This document shows positions 44,043 to 52,859 of a stretch of 64,000 bases of DNA, piece by piece. The DNA comes from Ectopseudomonas mendocina (GTDB lineage Bacteria; Pseudomonadota; Gammaproteobacteria; Pseudomonadales; Pseudomonadaceae). The stretch's first letter is position 1, and each line of letters opens with the position of its first letter. A program made the translations under genes and the position numbers. The notes under the pieces are model-generated. The model ran no database searches. It had not been told where the DNA came from and saw only the letters and a list, made by a program, of their open reading frames with translations. The stretch is taken from positions 1 to 64,000 of the forward strand of contig NZ_JADTQG010000008.1 of NCBI RefSeq assembly GCF_016008875.1, read 5' to 3'.

Positions 44043-44094
44043 CCGTGGGAGGCGCTTCAGCGGCGACGGTCGCGGCTAAAGCCCCTCCCACAGG
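44043..44094. repeat. Hairpin repeat between binding-protein and permease genes
   Basis: GTGGGAGGCGCTTCAGCGGCG faces CGCGGCTAAAGCCCCTCCCAC. Its position directly 3' of the binding-protein gene resembles the REP hairpins that stabilise upstream mRNA in other importer operons. Confidence 0.65.
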
Positions 44095-44120
44095 TCGGAG
44101 GAAACAGGGTGCCGGTGCTT

Positions 44121-45194
44121 TTACTTCAACAGCCACTCGTTGAACTTCTCGCCCAGCGACTCGCCGTAGTCGGCCCAGAACTCGGAGCCAGCCTGGATGC
44201 CCTTGTCCAGATGAGCGGTCGGCAGGTGCGGAGTGGCGTTCTGGTCAGCCAGCGGCATGGACGACTTGCGAGTCGGTCCGTAGGCCACGTCCGGCATGCC
44301 GGCCAGCGGTTTGGAACCGGTGGCGTACTTGATGAACTCCATGGCCAGCTCCTTCTTCTTCGAGCCCTTGACGATGGCCCAGGCGTCGAGGTCGTAGACA
44401 TGGCCGTCCCAGACGATCTCGAAGGGCTTCTTCTCCTGCACGATGGCGTCGTAGAAGCGGCCATTGGCCGACTGCACCAGCACTGCACCGCCGTCGTTGA
44501 GCAGTTGTGGCGCCTGCGACCAGGAGTCGAACCAGACGATGTCCTTCTTGATGCTGTCCAGCTTGTCGAAGGTGCGTTGCTGGCCTTCCGGCGTGGCGAG
44601 CACTTCGTAGACTTCCTCCGGGGCTACGCCGTCGGCCATCAGTGCCCACTCCATGTTCACCTGCGGGCGTTTGCGCATGGCGCGCTTGCCGGGGATCTTG
44701 GCGGTGTCGAAGAAGTCGCCGATGCTGGTGGCCTTGGTGCCGCCGATGGTGGTGTCGTTGAAGGCGAACACCACGGACCAGACGATATTGCCCACCGCGC
44801 ACTCGCTGGCCAGCGCTTCGGGAATGAAGTCCTGAGCCGCCGCAGTGCCGTCGATGCCGGCCGGCAACACGCTGTGATCGAGGGTTTCCAGCAGGCCTTC
44901 GGAGCAGGCGCGCTCGAGGTCGATCACTTCGAAGTCGACCACGTCCCACTGGATGTTGCCCGACTCGACCTGTGCCTTGATCTCGGCAACGCCACCCGAA
45001 TAGTCCTCGAACAGCACCTTGACGCCGGTTTCCTTCTGGTAGGGGTCGATGACGTGCTTCTTCTGCGCGGCGCCGTAGGAGCCGCCCCAGGACACCACGG
45101 TGAGACTGTCCTGGGCCGTGGCGTTGCCTGCGGTGAAACCCAATGCCGCCAACAGGGCGAAGGTGGAAACGCTGGTAGTCAGTGATCTAGCCAT
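44121..45194 (-). CDS. Periplasmic substrate-binding protein, polyamine/amino-acid type
   Basis: A 357-residue type-II binding protein with a signal peptide (MARSLTTSVSTFALLAALGF, cleavage about residue 27). The mature N-terminus DSLTVVSWGGSYGAAQKKHV is the PotD/PotF-like start, followed by NIQWDVVDFEVIDLERACSE and a hinge around NDTTIGGTKATSIGDFFD. In family members aromatic and acidic residues around these segments bind a cationic amine. It is second in the operon, 35 bases after the ATPase. Order ATPase-SBP-permease-permease recalls the agtABCD importer of P. aeruginosa (GABA and delta-aminovalerate); that is my inference. Confidence 0.9.
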   Translation of the reverse strand: MARSLTTSVSTFALLAALGFTAGNATAQDSLTVVSWGGSYGAAQKKHVIDPYQKETGVKVLFEDYSGGVAEIKAQVESGNIQWDVVDFEVIDLERACSEGLLETLDHSVLPAGIDGTAAAQDFIPEALASECAVGNIVWSVVFAFNDTTIGGTKATSIGDFFDTAKIPGKRAMRKRPQVNMEWALMADGVAPEEVYEVLATPEGQQRTFDKLDSIKKDIVWFDSWSQAPQLLNDGGAVLVQSANGRFYDAIVQEKKPFEIVWDGHVYDLDAWAIVKGSKKKELAMEFIKYATGSKPLAGMPDVAYGPTRKSSMPLADQNATPHLPTAHLDKGIQAGSEFWADYGESLGEKFNEWLLK

Positions 45195-45229
45195 TGCTGT
45201 GCTCCATTTGCTTCTACTAGTTGTGGTGG

Positions 45230-46348
45230 TCAGAGCGTCGTCGGCACTTCCGATCGGTCCAGGGCCTGGCTGTCTTCCGGCAGCCAGGTGAGGGCGATCT
45301 CTTCCTGAGCGCTGAGTTGCGGGGCTGAACTGTCGTTCAGATTCTTCACCACCAGTTCACTGCCGCTGGCAGTCTCGAAGTGGTAGCGGATGTATTCGCC
45401 GACGTAGTGGCGGGTGACGAAGCGGGCCTTGACCTGGTTGCCGCTGTCGCCGAGGCGGGTGGTGAAATTGAGCTTTTCCGGACGCACCGACACCGTGGTG
45501 GCCTGGCCGACTTCGCAGCAGTTGGCCTTTAGCGTGCTGACCAGGCCGCCATCGTCGAGACGTACCTGCACGCGGTCCGTTTCGACCGTCTCGATCACCC
45601 CTTCGAGCTTGTTGCTCTCGCCGATGAAGTCGGCGACGAACAGGTTGGCCGGGCGCTCGTAGAGCACGTGTGGCGCGGCGCATTGCTGCACCACGCCGTT
45701 GTTGAACACGGCGATGCGGTCGCTCATGGTCAGCGCTTCGGTCTGGTCATGGGTCACGTAGATCACGGTGAAACCGAGTTGCTCGTGCAGACGCTTGATC
45801 TCGAACTGCATCTGCTCGCGCAGCTTCTTGTCCAGCGCGCCGAGTGGCTCGTCCATCAGCACGATGTCCGGGGCGAAGATCAGCGCGCGGGCCAGGGCCA
45901 CGCGCTGGCGCTGGCCGCCGGAGAGCTGACCGGGATAGCGCCCGCCGAACGCCTGCAGTTCGACCAGGGCGAGGTACTGCTCGACCTTGGCGCGAATCTC
46001 GTCCTTGGGCAGCTTGCGGATCTTCAGCGGGTAGGCGAGGTTCTCGCGGATGGTCATGTGCGGGAACAGCGCGTACTGCTGAAAGACCATGCCGATGTTG
46101 CGGTCGTACGGCGCGATGCTGGTGACGTTGCGGCCGTTGATCAGAATCTCGCCGCTGGTCACGTCCTCGAAGCCGGCGAGCATCATCAGGCAGGTCGTCT
46201 TGCCGGAACCGGAAGGGCCGAGCAGGGTGATGAATTCGCCCTTGGCCACGTTGAGGTTGAAGTCCTTGACCACCAGGGTCTTGTGATCGTAGGTCTTCTT
46301 GACGTTGGTGAATCGCAGGAACGCGTCGTTCCCAACCTGCGCAGTCAT
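45230..46348 (-). CDS. ABC transporter ATPase, PotA-like
   Basis: A 372-residue ATPase. Walker A GPSGSGKTT, Q-loop MVFQQYALFPHM, signature LSGGQRQRVALARAL, Walker B DIVLMDEPLGALD and the switch histidine in YVTHDQTEA are all intact. The C-terminal TOBE domain (VSVRPEKLNF) is as in spermidine/putrescine PotA. A start at 46348 follows GGAGGACT and gives the family N-terminus; the frame upstream is open without a ribosome binding site. It is the first gene of the importer operon. Confidence 0.92.
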   Translation of the reverse strand: MTAQVGNDAFLRFTNVKKTYDHKTLVVKDFNLNVAKGEFITLLGPSGSGKTTCLMMLAGFEDVTSGEILINGRNVTSIAPYDRNIGMVFQQYALFPHMTIRENLAYPLKIRKLPKDEIRAKVEQYLALVELQAFGGRYPGQLSGGQRQRVALARALIFAPDIVLMDEPLGALDKKLREQMQFEIKRLHEQLGFTVIYVTHDQTEALTMSDRIAVFNNGVVQQCAAPHVLYERPANLFVADFIGESNKLEGVIETVETDRVQVRLDDGGLVSTLKANCCEVGQATTVSVRPEKLNFTTRLGDSGNQVKARFVTRHYVGEYIRYHFETASGSELVVKNLNDSSAPQLSAQEEIALTWLPEDSQALDRSEVPTTL

Positions 46349-46455
46349 AGTCCTCCCCGCTGTCCGCAATGTGGAGTCAGCTCGTGGCCAAGGCTCCAAC
46401 TTCTGAGTCGATTCGCCTCCTTCGTGGGCGGCGATCGTTATGGCGATAGGCAAAA

Positions 46456-46470
46456 GCAATAAGCAAGCCA
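46456..46470 (-). promoter_or_regulatory. Candidate sigma-54 promoter of the ABC importer operon
   Basis: On the minus strand TGGC-TTGCTTA-TTGC has the -24 GG and -12 GC exactly 10 bases apart. It lies about 108 bases before the ATPase start, which leaves room for a leader. A sigma-54 dependent activator would be needed; none is in the window. Confidence 0.45.
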
Positions 46471-46577
46471 GATTACGGCTGGCTGCTTGATAGCGCTCTG
46501 CTATGCAGGCTCAAGCCTAGTCGATGCTGGGCGAGATGCGAGGCAAGGTGTGGGAGGAGGTAACAGCGGATGGGGGA

Positions 46578-46610
46578 AGAGGCACCTGCCGACACGCACT
46601 CGGCAGGTGC
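46578..46610 (-). terminator. Hairpin after rlmI
   Basis: GCACCTGCCGA pairs with TCGGCAGGTGC around a 7-base loop, 8 bases past the rlmI stop. On the minus strand it is followed by CTCTTCCCCC, not a clean T run. Confidence 0.6.
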
Positions 46611-46617
46611 GGCTTGC

Positions 46618-47817
46618 TCAGCTGTTGGGCAGCAGGCGTACGGTCAGGCTCTTGATGTAGCGGGTTTCGTTGATCGCCGGATGTACCGGGTGATCCGGGC
46701 CCTGGGCGCCGCGCTCGAGCAGCTGGATGTTGCGATCCAGATGGCGGGCGCTGGTCAGCAGGATGTTCTGCAGGTTGTCCTCGTCCAGGTGCATGGAGCA
46801 ACTGGCACTGACCAAGATGCCGTCCTTGTTGAGCAGACGCATGGCGGTTTCGTTGAGGCGGCGATAGGCGGCCTCGCCGTTCTTGATGTCCTTCTTGCGC
46901 TTGATAAAGGCGGGTGGGTCGGCGATCACCACGTCGAAGCGTTCTTCGGCTGCCTTCAGTTCGCGCAGCGCGGCGAACACGTCGCCTTCCACGCAGGTGA
47001 CCTTTTCGGCAAACCCGTTGAGCGTGGCGTTGCGCTCCACGCCATCGAGGGCGAAGCCGGAGGCGTCCACGCAGAACACTTCGCTGGCACCGAAGGCGGC
47101 CGCCTGCACGCCCCAGCCGCCGATGTAGCTGAACAGGTCGAGTACGCGCTTGCCCTTGACGTAGGGCGCCAGGCGCGCGCGGTTCATGCGGTGGTCATAG
47201 AACCAGCCAGTCTTCTGCCCTTCGACCACCGGAGCCTCGAACTTCACGCCGTTTTCTTCCAGGGCGACCCACTCCGGCACCTCGCCGTAGGCGGTTTCCA
47301 CGTAGCGCTCAAGGCCTTCGGCGTCGCGCGCGCTGGAGTCGTTCTTGAACAGGATGCCGCTGGGTTTGCACACCTGGATCAGCGCGGCGAGCACGTCGTC
47401 CTTGTGCGCTTCCATGGTGGCCGAGGCCAGCTGCACGACGAGAATGTCGAAGAAACGGTCGACCACCAGGCCCGGCAGCAGGTCGGAGTCGCCGTACACC
47501 AGGCGGTAGCAGGGCTTGTCGAACAGGCGCTCGCGCAAGCTCAGGGCGACGTTGAGGCGATGCACCAGCAGGGACTTGTCCAGCACGTGCTTGACGTCGC
47601 GCGACAGCAGGCGGGCGCAGATCAGGTTGTTCGGGCTCATGGCGACGATGCCCAGCGGCTTGCCGCCGGCCGCTTCGAGGACAGCCTGGTCGCCGGCTTT
47701 GAAGCCATGCAGCGGAGTGGCGGCGACGTCGATCTCGTTGCTGTACACCCACAGGTGGCCAGCGCGCAGGCGTCGGTCGGCGTTGGCTTTCAGGCGCAGA
47801 CTGGGCAGGGAAGACAT
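46618..47817 (-). CDS. rlmI: 23S rRNA (cytosine-1962-C5) methyltransferase
   Basis: A 399-residue protein with an N-terminal PUA domain (LRLKANADRRLRAGHLWVYS), a central domain, and a C-terminal SAM-dependent methyltransferase. The SAM motif is VLDLFSYIGGWGVQAAAFGA and the catalytic loop is VIADPPAFI. A later SASCSMH supplies the cysteine used by m5C methylases. E. coli RlmI has 396 residues, so the length is full. It lies alone, divergent from the HDOD gene. Confidence 0.93.
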   Translation of the reverse strand: MSSLPSLRLKANADRRLRAGHLWVYSNEIDVAATPLHGFKAGDQAVLEAAGGKPLGIVAMSPNNLICARLLSRDVKHVLDKSLLVHRLNVALSLRERLFDKPCYRLVYGDSDLLPGLVVDRFFDILVVQLASATMEAHKDDVLAALIQVCKPSGILFKNDSSARDAEGLERYVETAYGEVPEWVALEENGVKFEAPVVEGQKTGWFYDHRMNRARLAPYVKGKRVLDLFSYIGGWGVQAAAFGASEVFCVDASGFALDGVERNATLNGFAEKVTCVEGDVFAALRELKAAEERFDVVIADPPAFIKRKKDIKNGEAAYRRLNETAMRLLNKDGILVSASCSMHLDEDNLQNILLTSARHLDRNIQLLERGAQGPDHPVHPAINETRYIKSLTVRLLPNS

Positions 47818-47955
47818 GAGTTCGGGCTCCGCAGGGCAAAGAGCGGGATTATAGCGGTTTGCACGCAGGCCCGGCGGTTACAAAAGTCGACTGCGGGCGT
47901 GCCTGAGCTTTGGCTAGACTGTGCGCTAATTCTCACCCTGCCCGATTCCCCCTCC

Positions 47956-48822
47956 ATGACCTACGAACTCACCGCCGAACAGATCCAGCAAGTCCTGCAG
48001 GGGATCAGCGTACCGCCGCAACCGCAGATCATGGTCGATCTGCAGATGGAACAGATCATGCCCAACCCCGATCTGCGCAGCATCGCCAAGCTGATCAGTC
48101 AGGACCCGGGGCTGTCCGGCGCGCTGCTGAAGATCGTCAACTCGCCGCATTTCGGCCTGGCCAACCGCATCGCTTCGATCCAGCAGGCGGTCAATCTGCT
48201 GGGCTGCAACACGGTGATCAACCTGATCAATGCGCAGTCGATCAAGGGCGAACTGACCGACGAAGCGATTCTGGTCCTCAACCGCTTCTGGGACAGCGCC
48301 CAGGACGTGGCGATGACCTGCCTGACCCTGGCCAAGCGCCTTGGTTATCACTCGCCGGACGAAGCCTACAGCCTCGGCCTGTTCCACGACTGCGGCATCC
48401 CGCTGATGCTCAAGCGCTTCCCCAACTACATGCAGGTGCTGGAGGAAGCCTATGCCAGCGCCAGCGACGAGCGCCGCGTGGTCGACACCGAGAACCGTCT
48501 GCTGACCACCAACCACGCCGTGGTGGGCTATTTCACGGCGCGCTCGTGGCGCTTGCCGGAGCATCTGTGCGAGGTCATCGCCAACCACCACAATGCCCTG
48601 TCGATCTTCAGCGACGATTCCGGACAGGACGCGCAGCTCAAGACGCTGCTGGGCATCCTGAAGATGGCCGAGCACATCTGCGAGACCCATCGTGTGCAGG
48701 GCGGTCAGGCCGTCGACATGGAGTGGCAGTACATCGCCCAGCCGATTCTCGAATACGTCGGGCTGTCGGAGTACGACTTCGAGAACCTGCGTGAAAGCAT
48801 CCGCGACCTGACCGTACTTTGA
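47956..48822 (+). CDS. HDOD domain signalling protein
   Basis: A 288-residue cytoplasmic protein occupied almost entirely by one HDOD domain: ISVPPQPQIMVDLQMEQIMP, LISQDPGLSGALLKIVNSPH, and the HD-like LGLFHDCGIPLMLKRFPNYM with a later VVGYFTARSWRLPEHL. HDOD proteins resemble HD-GYP enzymes but usually lack the metal site, acting instead as scaffolds in signalling. There is no attached EAL, kinase or receiver domain. It is divergent from rlmI and precedes mutM by 101 bases. Confidence 0.85.
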   Translation: MTYELTAEQIQQVLQGISVPPQPQIMVDLQMEQIMPNPDLRSIAKLISQDPGLSGALLKIVNSPHFGLANRIASIQQAVNLLGCNTVINLINAQSIKGELTDEAILVLNRFWDSAQDVAMTCLTLAKRLGYHSPDEAYSLGLFHDCGIPLMLKRFPNYMQVLEEAYASASDERRVVDTENRLLTTNHAVVGYFTARSWRLPEHLCEVIANHHNALSIFSDDSGQDAQLKTLLGILKMAEHICETHRVQGGQAVDMEWQYIAQPILEYVGLSEYDFENLRESIRDLTVL

Positions 48823-48923
48823 ACCTGGCAGGGTGCTTGCTGCACGTTGGCCTCGGTGCGTGCTACCGCTTTGCGCATCGCTCCTGCTAAGGTGGCGCAC
48901 CGCCGTTTTCCTGCCGTATCGCC

Positions 48924-49736
48924 ATGCCCGAATTACCTGAAGTCGAAACTACCCGCCGTGGTATTGCCCCCTATCTCGAAGGTCAGCGCGTCAGCCGCGT
49001 GATCGTGCGTGAACGCCGTCTGCGCTGGCCGATCCCCGAGGACCTGGACATTCGCCTGTCCGGCCAGCGTATCGAGTGCGTCGAGCGGCGCGCCAAGTAC
49101 CTGCTGATCAAGGCCGAAGTCGGCAGTCTGATCGGTCATCTGGGCATGTCCGGCAGCCTGCGCCTGGTCGAGTGCGGCCTGGTTGCGGCCAAGCACGAGC
49201 ATGTGGATATCGAGCTGGAGTCCGGCCTGGCGCTGCGTTATACCGACCCGCGCCGCTTCGGTGCGCTGCTCTGGAGCGAAGACCCGCTGCGCCACGAGCT
49301 GCTCAGCAAGCTCGGCCCGGAGCCGCTGGGCGGGCTGTTCGACGGCGAGCGGCTGTTCCAGCTTTCGCGTGGGCGCAGCATGGCGGTCAAGCCGTTCATC
49401 ATGGACAACGCCGTGGTGGTGGGCGTGGGCAACATCTACGCCACCGAAGCGTTGTTCGCTGCCGGTATCGACCCGCGTCGCGAAGCCGGTTCGATCTCGC
49501 GGGCGCGCTACCTGCGCCTGGCCGAGGAGATCAAGCGCATCCTCGCCCATGCCATCGAGCGTGGCGGCACCACGCTGCGCGACTTCGTCGGTGGTGATGG
49601 TCAGCCCGGCTACTTTCAGCAGGAGCTGTTCGCCTACGGGCGCGGCGGCGAATTCTGCAAGGTTTGTGGCAGCACGCTGCGAGAGGTCAAGCTGGGGCAA
49701 CGCGCGAGCGTGTATTGCCCCAAGTGCCAACGTTGA
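48924..49736 (+). CDS. mutM: Formamidopyrimidine-DNA glycosylase
   Basis: A 270-residue repair enzyme that excises 8-oxoguanine and ring-opened purines. The N-terminal proline and glutamate nucleophile region [14 protein letters not shown] is intact, the conserved Lys lies in RRAKYLLIK, and the helix-two-turn-helix is [20 protein letters not shown]. The C-terminal zinc finger has the four cysteines (CKVCGS and VYCPKCQR). No truncation; the length is typical. Confidence 0.97.
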   Translation: MPELPEVETTRRGIAPYLEGQRVSRVIVRERRLRWPIPEDLDIRLSGQRIECVERRAKYLLIKAEVGSLIGHLGMSGSLRLVECGLVAAKHEHVDIELESGLALRYTDPRRFGALLWSEDPLRHELLSKLGPEPLGGLFDGERLFQLSRGRSMAVKPFIMDNAVVVGVGNIYATEALFAAGIDPRREAGSISRARYLRLAEEIKRILAHAIERGGTTLRDFVGGDGQPGYFQQELFAYGRGGEFCKVCGSTLREVKLGQRASVYCPKCQR

Positions 49737-49755
49737 AAGGCTGCTGACGGACGAA

Positions 49756-49810
49756 CGTAGGGCGGGTGCAACCCGCCGGGACGGCAATGGCGGGTTTCAC
49801 CCGCCCTACG
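49756..49810. repeat. REP-like hairpin CGTAGGGCGGGT / ACCCGCCCTACG
   Basis: Two outer arms CGTAGGGCGGGT and ACCCGCCCTACG enclose inner CGGGTTGC/ACCCGCC units. It lies 3' of mutM. Confidence 0.7.
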
Positions 49811-49850
49811 GCTACGCAGATACAAGAACAAGAAATACCGAGGTTGATCG

Positions 49851-50429
49851 ATGTCCGGTAACTACTTGCCGCGCAATCCTGTGGCCCAATGGCTGGGGCG
49901 CAGCGTACTGAAGCTGATGGGCTGGCGGATCGAGGGCGAACTGCCGAAGCTCGACAAGTTCGTCGCCATCGGCGCCCACCACACCTCTAACTGGGACTTC
50001 GTGATCTTCATCGCGCTGAAGTTCGTGCTGCGCCTCAACGCTCGCTGGTTCGGCAAGCACAGCATCTTTCGCTGGCCCTTCGGCGGCCTGATGCGCAGTT
50101 GGGGCGGCATCCCGATCCGCCGGGACCTCAAGCTCAACACCGTCGAGCAGGCGGTGCAGGCCTTTCGCGAGCACGACCAGTTCATCCTGGTGCTGTCGCC
50201 CGAGGGCACGCGCAAGAAGGTCGAGCGCTGGAAGATGGGCTTCTACCATATCGCTCTGGGCGCGGGCGTGCCCATCGTGCTGGGTGCGCTGGACTACCAG
50301 AACCGGCGCGTGGTGATCGGCCCGACCTTTCAGCCGACGGGTGACGAAAAAGCCGATCTGGCTGCCATGCTGACGTTCTTTCGCCCTTATGTGCCGAAAA
50401 AGCCGGAGTACGCCTTTCATGGCGATTGA
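49851..50429 (+). CDS. Lysophospholipid acyltransferase family protein
   Basis: A 192-residue PlsC-like acyltransferase. The catalytic HX4D motif is in [14 protein letters not shown] near residue 44, the glycerol-phosphate site is GGIPIRRDL, and a third block is [20 protein letters not shown]. It lacks obvious long membrane helices, so it is a peripheral enzyme. Likely activity is acylation of lysophosphatidic acid or a related lipid, but other acceptors are possible. Start at 49851 follows a weak GAGGTTGATCG. Confidence 0.85.
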   Translation: MSGNYLPRNPVAQWLGRSVLKLMGWRIEGELPKLDKFVAIGAHHTSNWDFVIFIALKFVLRLNARWFGKHSIFRWPFGGLMRSWGGIPIRRDLKLNTVEQAVQAFREHDQFILVLSPEGTRKKVERWKMGFYHIALGAGVPIVLGALDYQNRRVVIGPTFQPTGDEKADLAAMLTFFRPYVPKKPEYAFHGD

Positions 50430-50440
50430 TGTCCGTCACG

Positions 50441-50469
50441 CTGACAATTACCAATGCGCTGTTATAGTT
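50441..50469 (+). promoter_or_regulatory. Sigma-70 promoter of the small exported protein
   Basis: CTGACA at 50441-50446 and TATAGT at 50464-50469 are 17 bases apart, one mismatch each from consensus. The gene starts 36 bases past the -10, with AAGGATCG upstream of the ATG. Confidence 0.75.
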
Positions 50470-50505
50470 ACTGGCACTTTCCCGAATAACCTGAAGGATC
50501 GATCC

Positions 50506-50844
50506 ATGAAAGCGTTCCGCACCTCCGCTGCTGTCCTGGCGCTGACCTCTGGCCTGCTGGCGCTATCGGCGCAGGCGGAAGTGGTTCAGCAGAACGTCAG
50601 CGGCGATCCGCTCTATACCGTAGAAGCGCCCAAGGGCTATGCCATGATCGGTGACCTGGTCATCGCTCGCCCGCTGCTGATCGGCGCCACCGCCATCGGC
50701 GCTGCGGCCTTTATCGTCAGCCTGCCGTTCACCGCCCTGGGCGGCAATGTCGGCGAGGCGGCGCAGTCGCTCGTGGTCGAGCCTGGCAAAGAAGCCTTCG
50801 TGCGCTGCCTGGGCTGCACCAGCAGCGGCTACAAGCAAGACTGA
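50506..50844 (+). CDS. Small exported protein of unknown function
   Basis: A 112-residue protein with a signal peptide of about 24 residues ([20 protein letters not shown], then SAQA). The mature part contains a hydrophobic stretch ([20 protein letters not shown]) that could be one membrane segment, and a C-terminal CLGC pair. I recognise no family with certainty. It has its own strong sigma-70 promoter and a terminator directly after it, so it is a monocistronic, probably well expressed gene. Confidence 0.75.
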   Translation: MKAFRTSAAVLALTSGLLALSAQAEVVQQNVSGDPLYTVEAPKGYAMIGDLVIARPLLIGATAIGAAAFIVSLPFTALGGNVGEAAQSLVVEPGKEAFVRCLGCTSSGYKQD

Positions 50845-50865
50845 TTCGCTGCAACCCGCTGTCGC

Positions 50866-50901
50866 GGCCCCTCGCCTCCTTATCGAGGCGAGGGGCCGTT
50901 T
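50866..50901 (+). terminator. Rho-independent terminator of the small exported protein gene
   Basis: GGCCCCTCGCCTC pairs perfectly with GAGGCGAGGGGCC around a 6-base loop, followed by GTTT. Confidence 0.85.
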
Positions 50902-50937
50902 ACGTTTGAACGCCGAGAAAAGGAAGGAACGGTGATA

Positions 50938-52773
50938 ATGAAGTCCTTGCGCTGGGTGATGCTGTCGCTGGTGATCGCGGGGCTGATCGCCTCGTTCTGG
51001 TTCAGCCAGGGCTGGCTGCAACTCTGCGCCGGCCTGGCGATCTTCCTGTTCGGCATGCAGTGCCTGGAAGAGGGCTTGCGCCAGTTGGCGGGCAGCAAGC
51101 TGGAACAGTTGCTCGGGCGCAGCACCGCGACGCCGTTCAAGAGCCTGTTGTTCGGGGTCGGCGGCACCTTGCTGCTGCAATCGAGCACGCTGGTGTCGCT
51201 GCTGACCATCGCCTTCATCAGCACCGGGCTGATCCAGCTGGCCGGCGGTATCGCCATCCTCTTCGGCGCCAATCTCGGTGCCACCAGCGGTATCTGGCTG
51301 CTGGCGATGGCCGGGCAGAACCTCAGCCTGAGCCCGCTGGCGCTGCCACTGCTGGTTTTCGGTGTGCTGGCCGGCTTCTTCGGCGCCAAGAGCAAGGCGG
51401 CCGGGCGCATCGTGCTGGGCATCGCCTTCATCTTTCTCGGCATCGACCAGATCAAGGAAGGCTTCGCCAGTTTCGGCGATGGCCTGGACATGACCGGCCT
51501 GCAGGAAGGCGGATTGCGCGGGGCGCTGTTGTTCACCGCCATCGGCATGGCCATCACCGTGGTGCTGCAATCGAGCCATGCCACCCTGATGCTGACTCTC
51601 GCGGCGCTGGCCAGCGGCCAACTGGAGCTGGGGCAGAGCCTGGCCATCGCCATTGGTTCGAATGTCGGCAGCAGCGTGACCACAGCCTTCGTCGGCTCGC
51701 TCGGCGGCAATCGCAGCGGCCAGCGCCTGGCGCTGGCTCATGTGCTGTTCAACATCACCACCGGCACCCTCGCCTTCTGCCTGCTCGGCCCGCTGACCTG
51801 GCTGGTACATGCGCTCGCCGAGCCCTTGGGGCTGGGCGACAACAGCCTGATCCAACTGGCGATGTTCCATACCCTGTTCAATGCCATGGGCGTGGCGCTG
51901 TTCTGGCCGCTGCAGGGGCGCCTGGCACAATACCTGATCCGCTGGCTGCCGGAGCGTGTCGAGCCGCCGGTGCTGATCACCGAGCTGGCGCCCGAGCAGG
52001 TCGCCGAGCCCGAGCGCACCCGCGCGCGCTACCTCAACGAACGCGCGCTGGACTCGGTTGACGCCGCATCCGGTGCGGTGGTGCAGGAGCTTGGTCACCT
52101 TGGCCGCCTGAGCCTGGAGGTGATCTGCCACGCGCTCTATCTGCCGGTGGACCAGCTGGCGCGTACCCAGGCCGACGATCGACTGCTGCAGGCCAAGCCT
52201 ACGCACGGCGGCTTCGATGCGCAGCACCTGTACCAGCTTCATATCAAGGGGGTGTATGGCGACCTGCTGAGTTTCATGGGCCGCATGGAGCTGCCCATGG
52301 ACGAAGCGCACCAGCAGTTCTGGGTCAGTTGCCAGCTGGCAGCGCTGCAATTGGTGGACGCGGTCAAGGATGCCAAGCACCTGCAGAAGAACCTCGGCCA
52401 CTACCTCGACGCGCCGCGCTCGGCCGTGCGGGATGCCTATGTGGAGCTGCGTCGTCATATGCTCGTCACGCTGCATGAAGTGCGTGAGCTGGCGCGCTCG
52501 GAGATGCCCGAGGAAATGTGGCAATCGCGCCTGCGCTGGCTCGACGAGCAGGCGGCGAGCTTCGACGGGCAATTCCGCCAGCGCCTGTTCGCCGATGTGC
52601 GCAGCGGGCGGCTCGATGGCCTGCAGACCAGCTCGCTGATGAATGACCTGGGCTATGTCAGCCGCATCTTCCAGAGCCTGCGCAACGTACTCATGCTGGG
52701 CAGCGAGCAGGCGCTTTTCCGCGAGTTGCGCAAGTTCGGCGAGGAGCAGGAGAGTCTGATCAGGCTCTCCTGA
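50938..52773 (+). CDS. Na/Pi cotransporter family protein with PhoU-like C-terminal domain
   Basis: A protein of about 611 residues (a GTG two codons earlier is an alternative start). The N-terminal half is a NaPi-II type transporter with about eight helices. The duplicated QSS motifs are visible in LLLQSSTLVSLLTIAFISTG and VVLQSSHATLMLTLAALASG, with GANLGATSGIW and GSNVGSSVTTAF after them. The C-terminal half (about residues 350-600) is helical and PhoU-like. The family moves phosphate or a related anion coupled to sodium. The start after AAGGAAGGAAC is close to a terminator, so the gene probably has its own promoter. Confidence 0.88.
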   Translation: MKSLRWVMLSLVIAGLIASFWFSQGWLQLCAGLAIFLFGMQCLEEGLRQLAGSKLEQLLGRSTATPFKSLLFGVGGTLLLQSSTLVSLLTIAFISTGLIQLAGGIAILFGANLGATSGIWLLAMAGQNLSLSPLALPLLVFGVLAGFFGAKSKAAGRIVLGIAFIFLGIDQIKEGFASFGDGLDMTGLQEGGLRGALLFTAIGMAITVVLQSSHATLMLTLAALASGQLELGQSLAIAIGSNVGSSVTTAFVGSLGGNRSGQRLALAHVLFNITTGTLAFCLLGPLTWLVHALAEPLGLGDNSLIQLAMFHTLFNAMGVALFWPLQGRLAQYLIRWLPERVEPPVLITELAPEQVAEPERTRARYLNERALDSVDAASGAVVQELGHLGRLSLEVICHALYLPVDQLARTQADDRLLQAKPTHGGFDAQHLYQLHIKGVYGDLLSFMGRMELPMDEAHQQFWVSCQLAALQLVDAVKDAKHLQKNLGHYLDAPRSAVRDAYVELRRHMLVTLHEVRELARSEMPEEMWQSRLRWLDEQAASFDGQFRQRLFADVRSGRLDGLQTSSLMNDLGYVSRIFQSLRNVLMLGSEQALFRELRKFGEEQESLIRLS

Positions 52774-52781
52774 CACAAGAC

Positions 52782-52837
52782 GTAGCCCGGATGAAATCCG
52801 GGCTTTGCTCGGTTTTCCCGGATTTCATCCGGGCTAC
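52782..52837. repeat. Head-to-head GTAGCCCGG repeat pair
   Basis: GTAGCCCGGATGAAATCCGGG and CCCGGATTTCATCCGGGCTAC are exact reverse complements around TTTGCTCGGTTTT, and each arm is also a hairpin by itself. It lies between the convergent Na/Pi and ggt genes. Confidence 0.85.
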
Positions 52838-52859
52838 GGCCACATTCGGTCGATGCACC

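Noticed and set aside
46570..47955. Plus-strand frame upstream of the HDOD gene, antisense to rlmI
   Set aside because: RlmI has complete motifs on the other strand; the HDOD domain starts at 47956.
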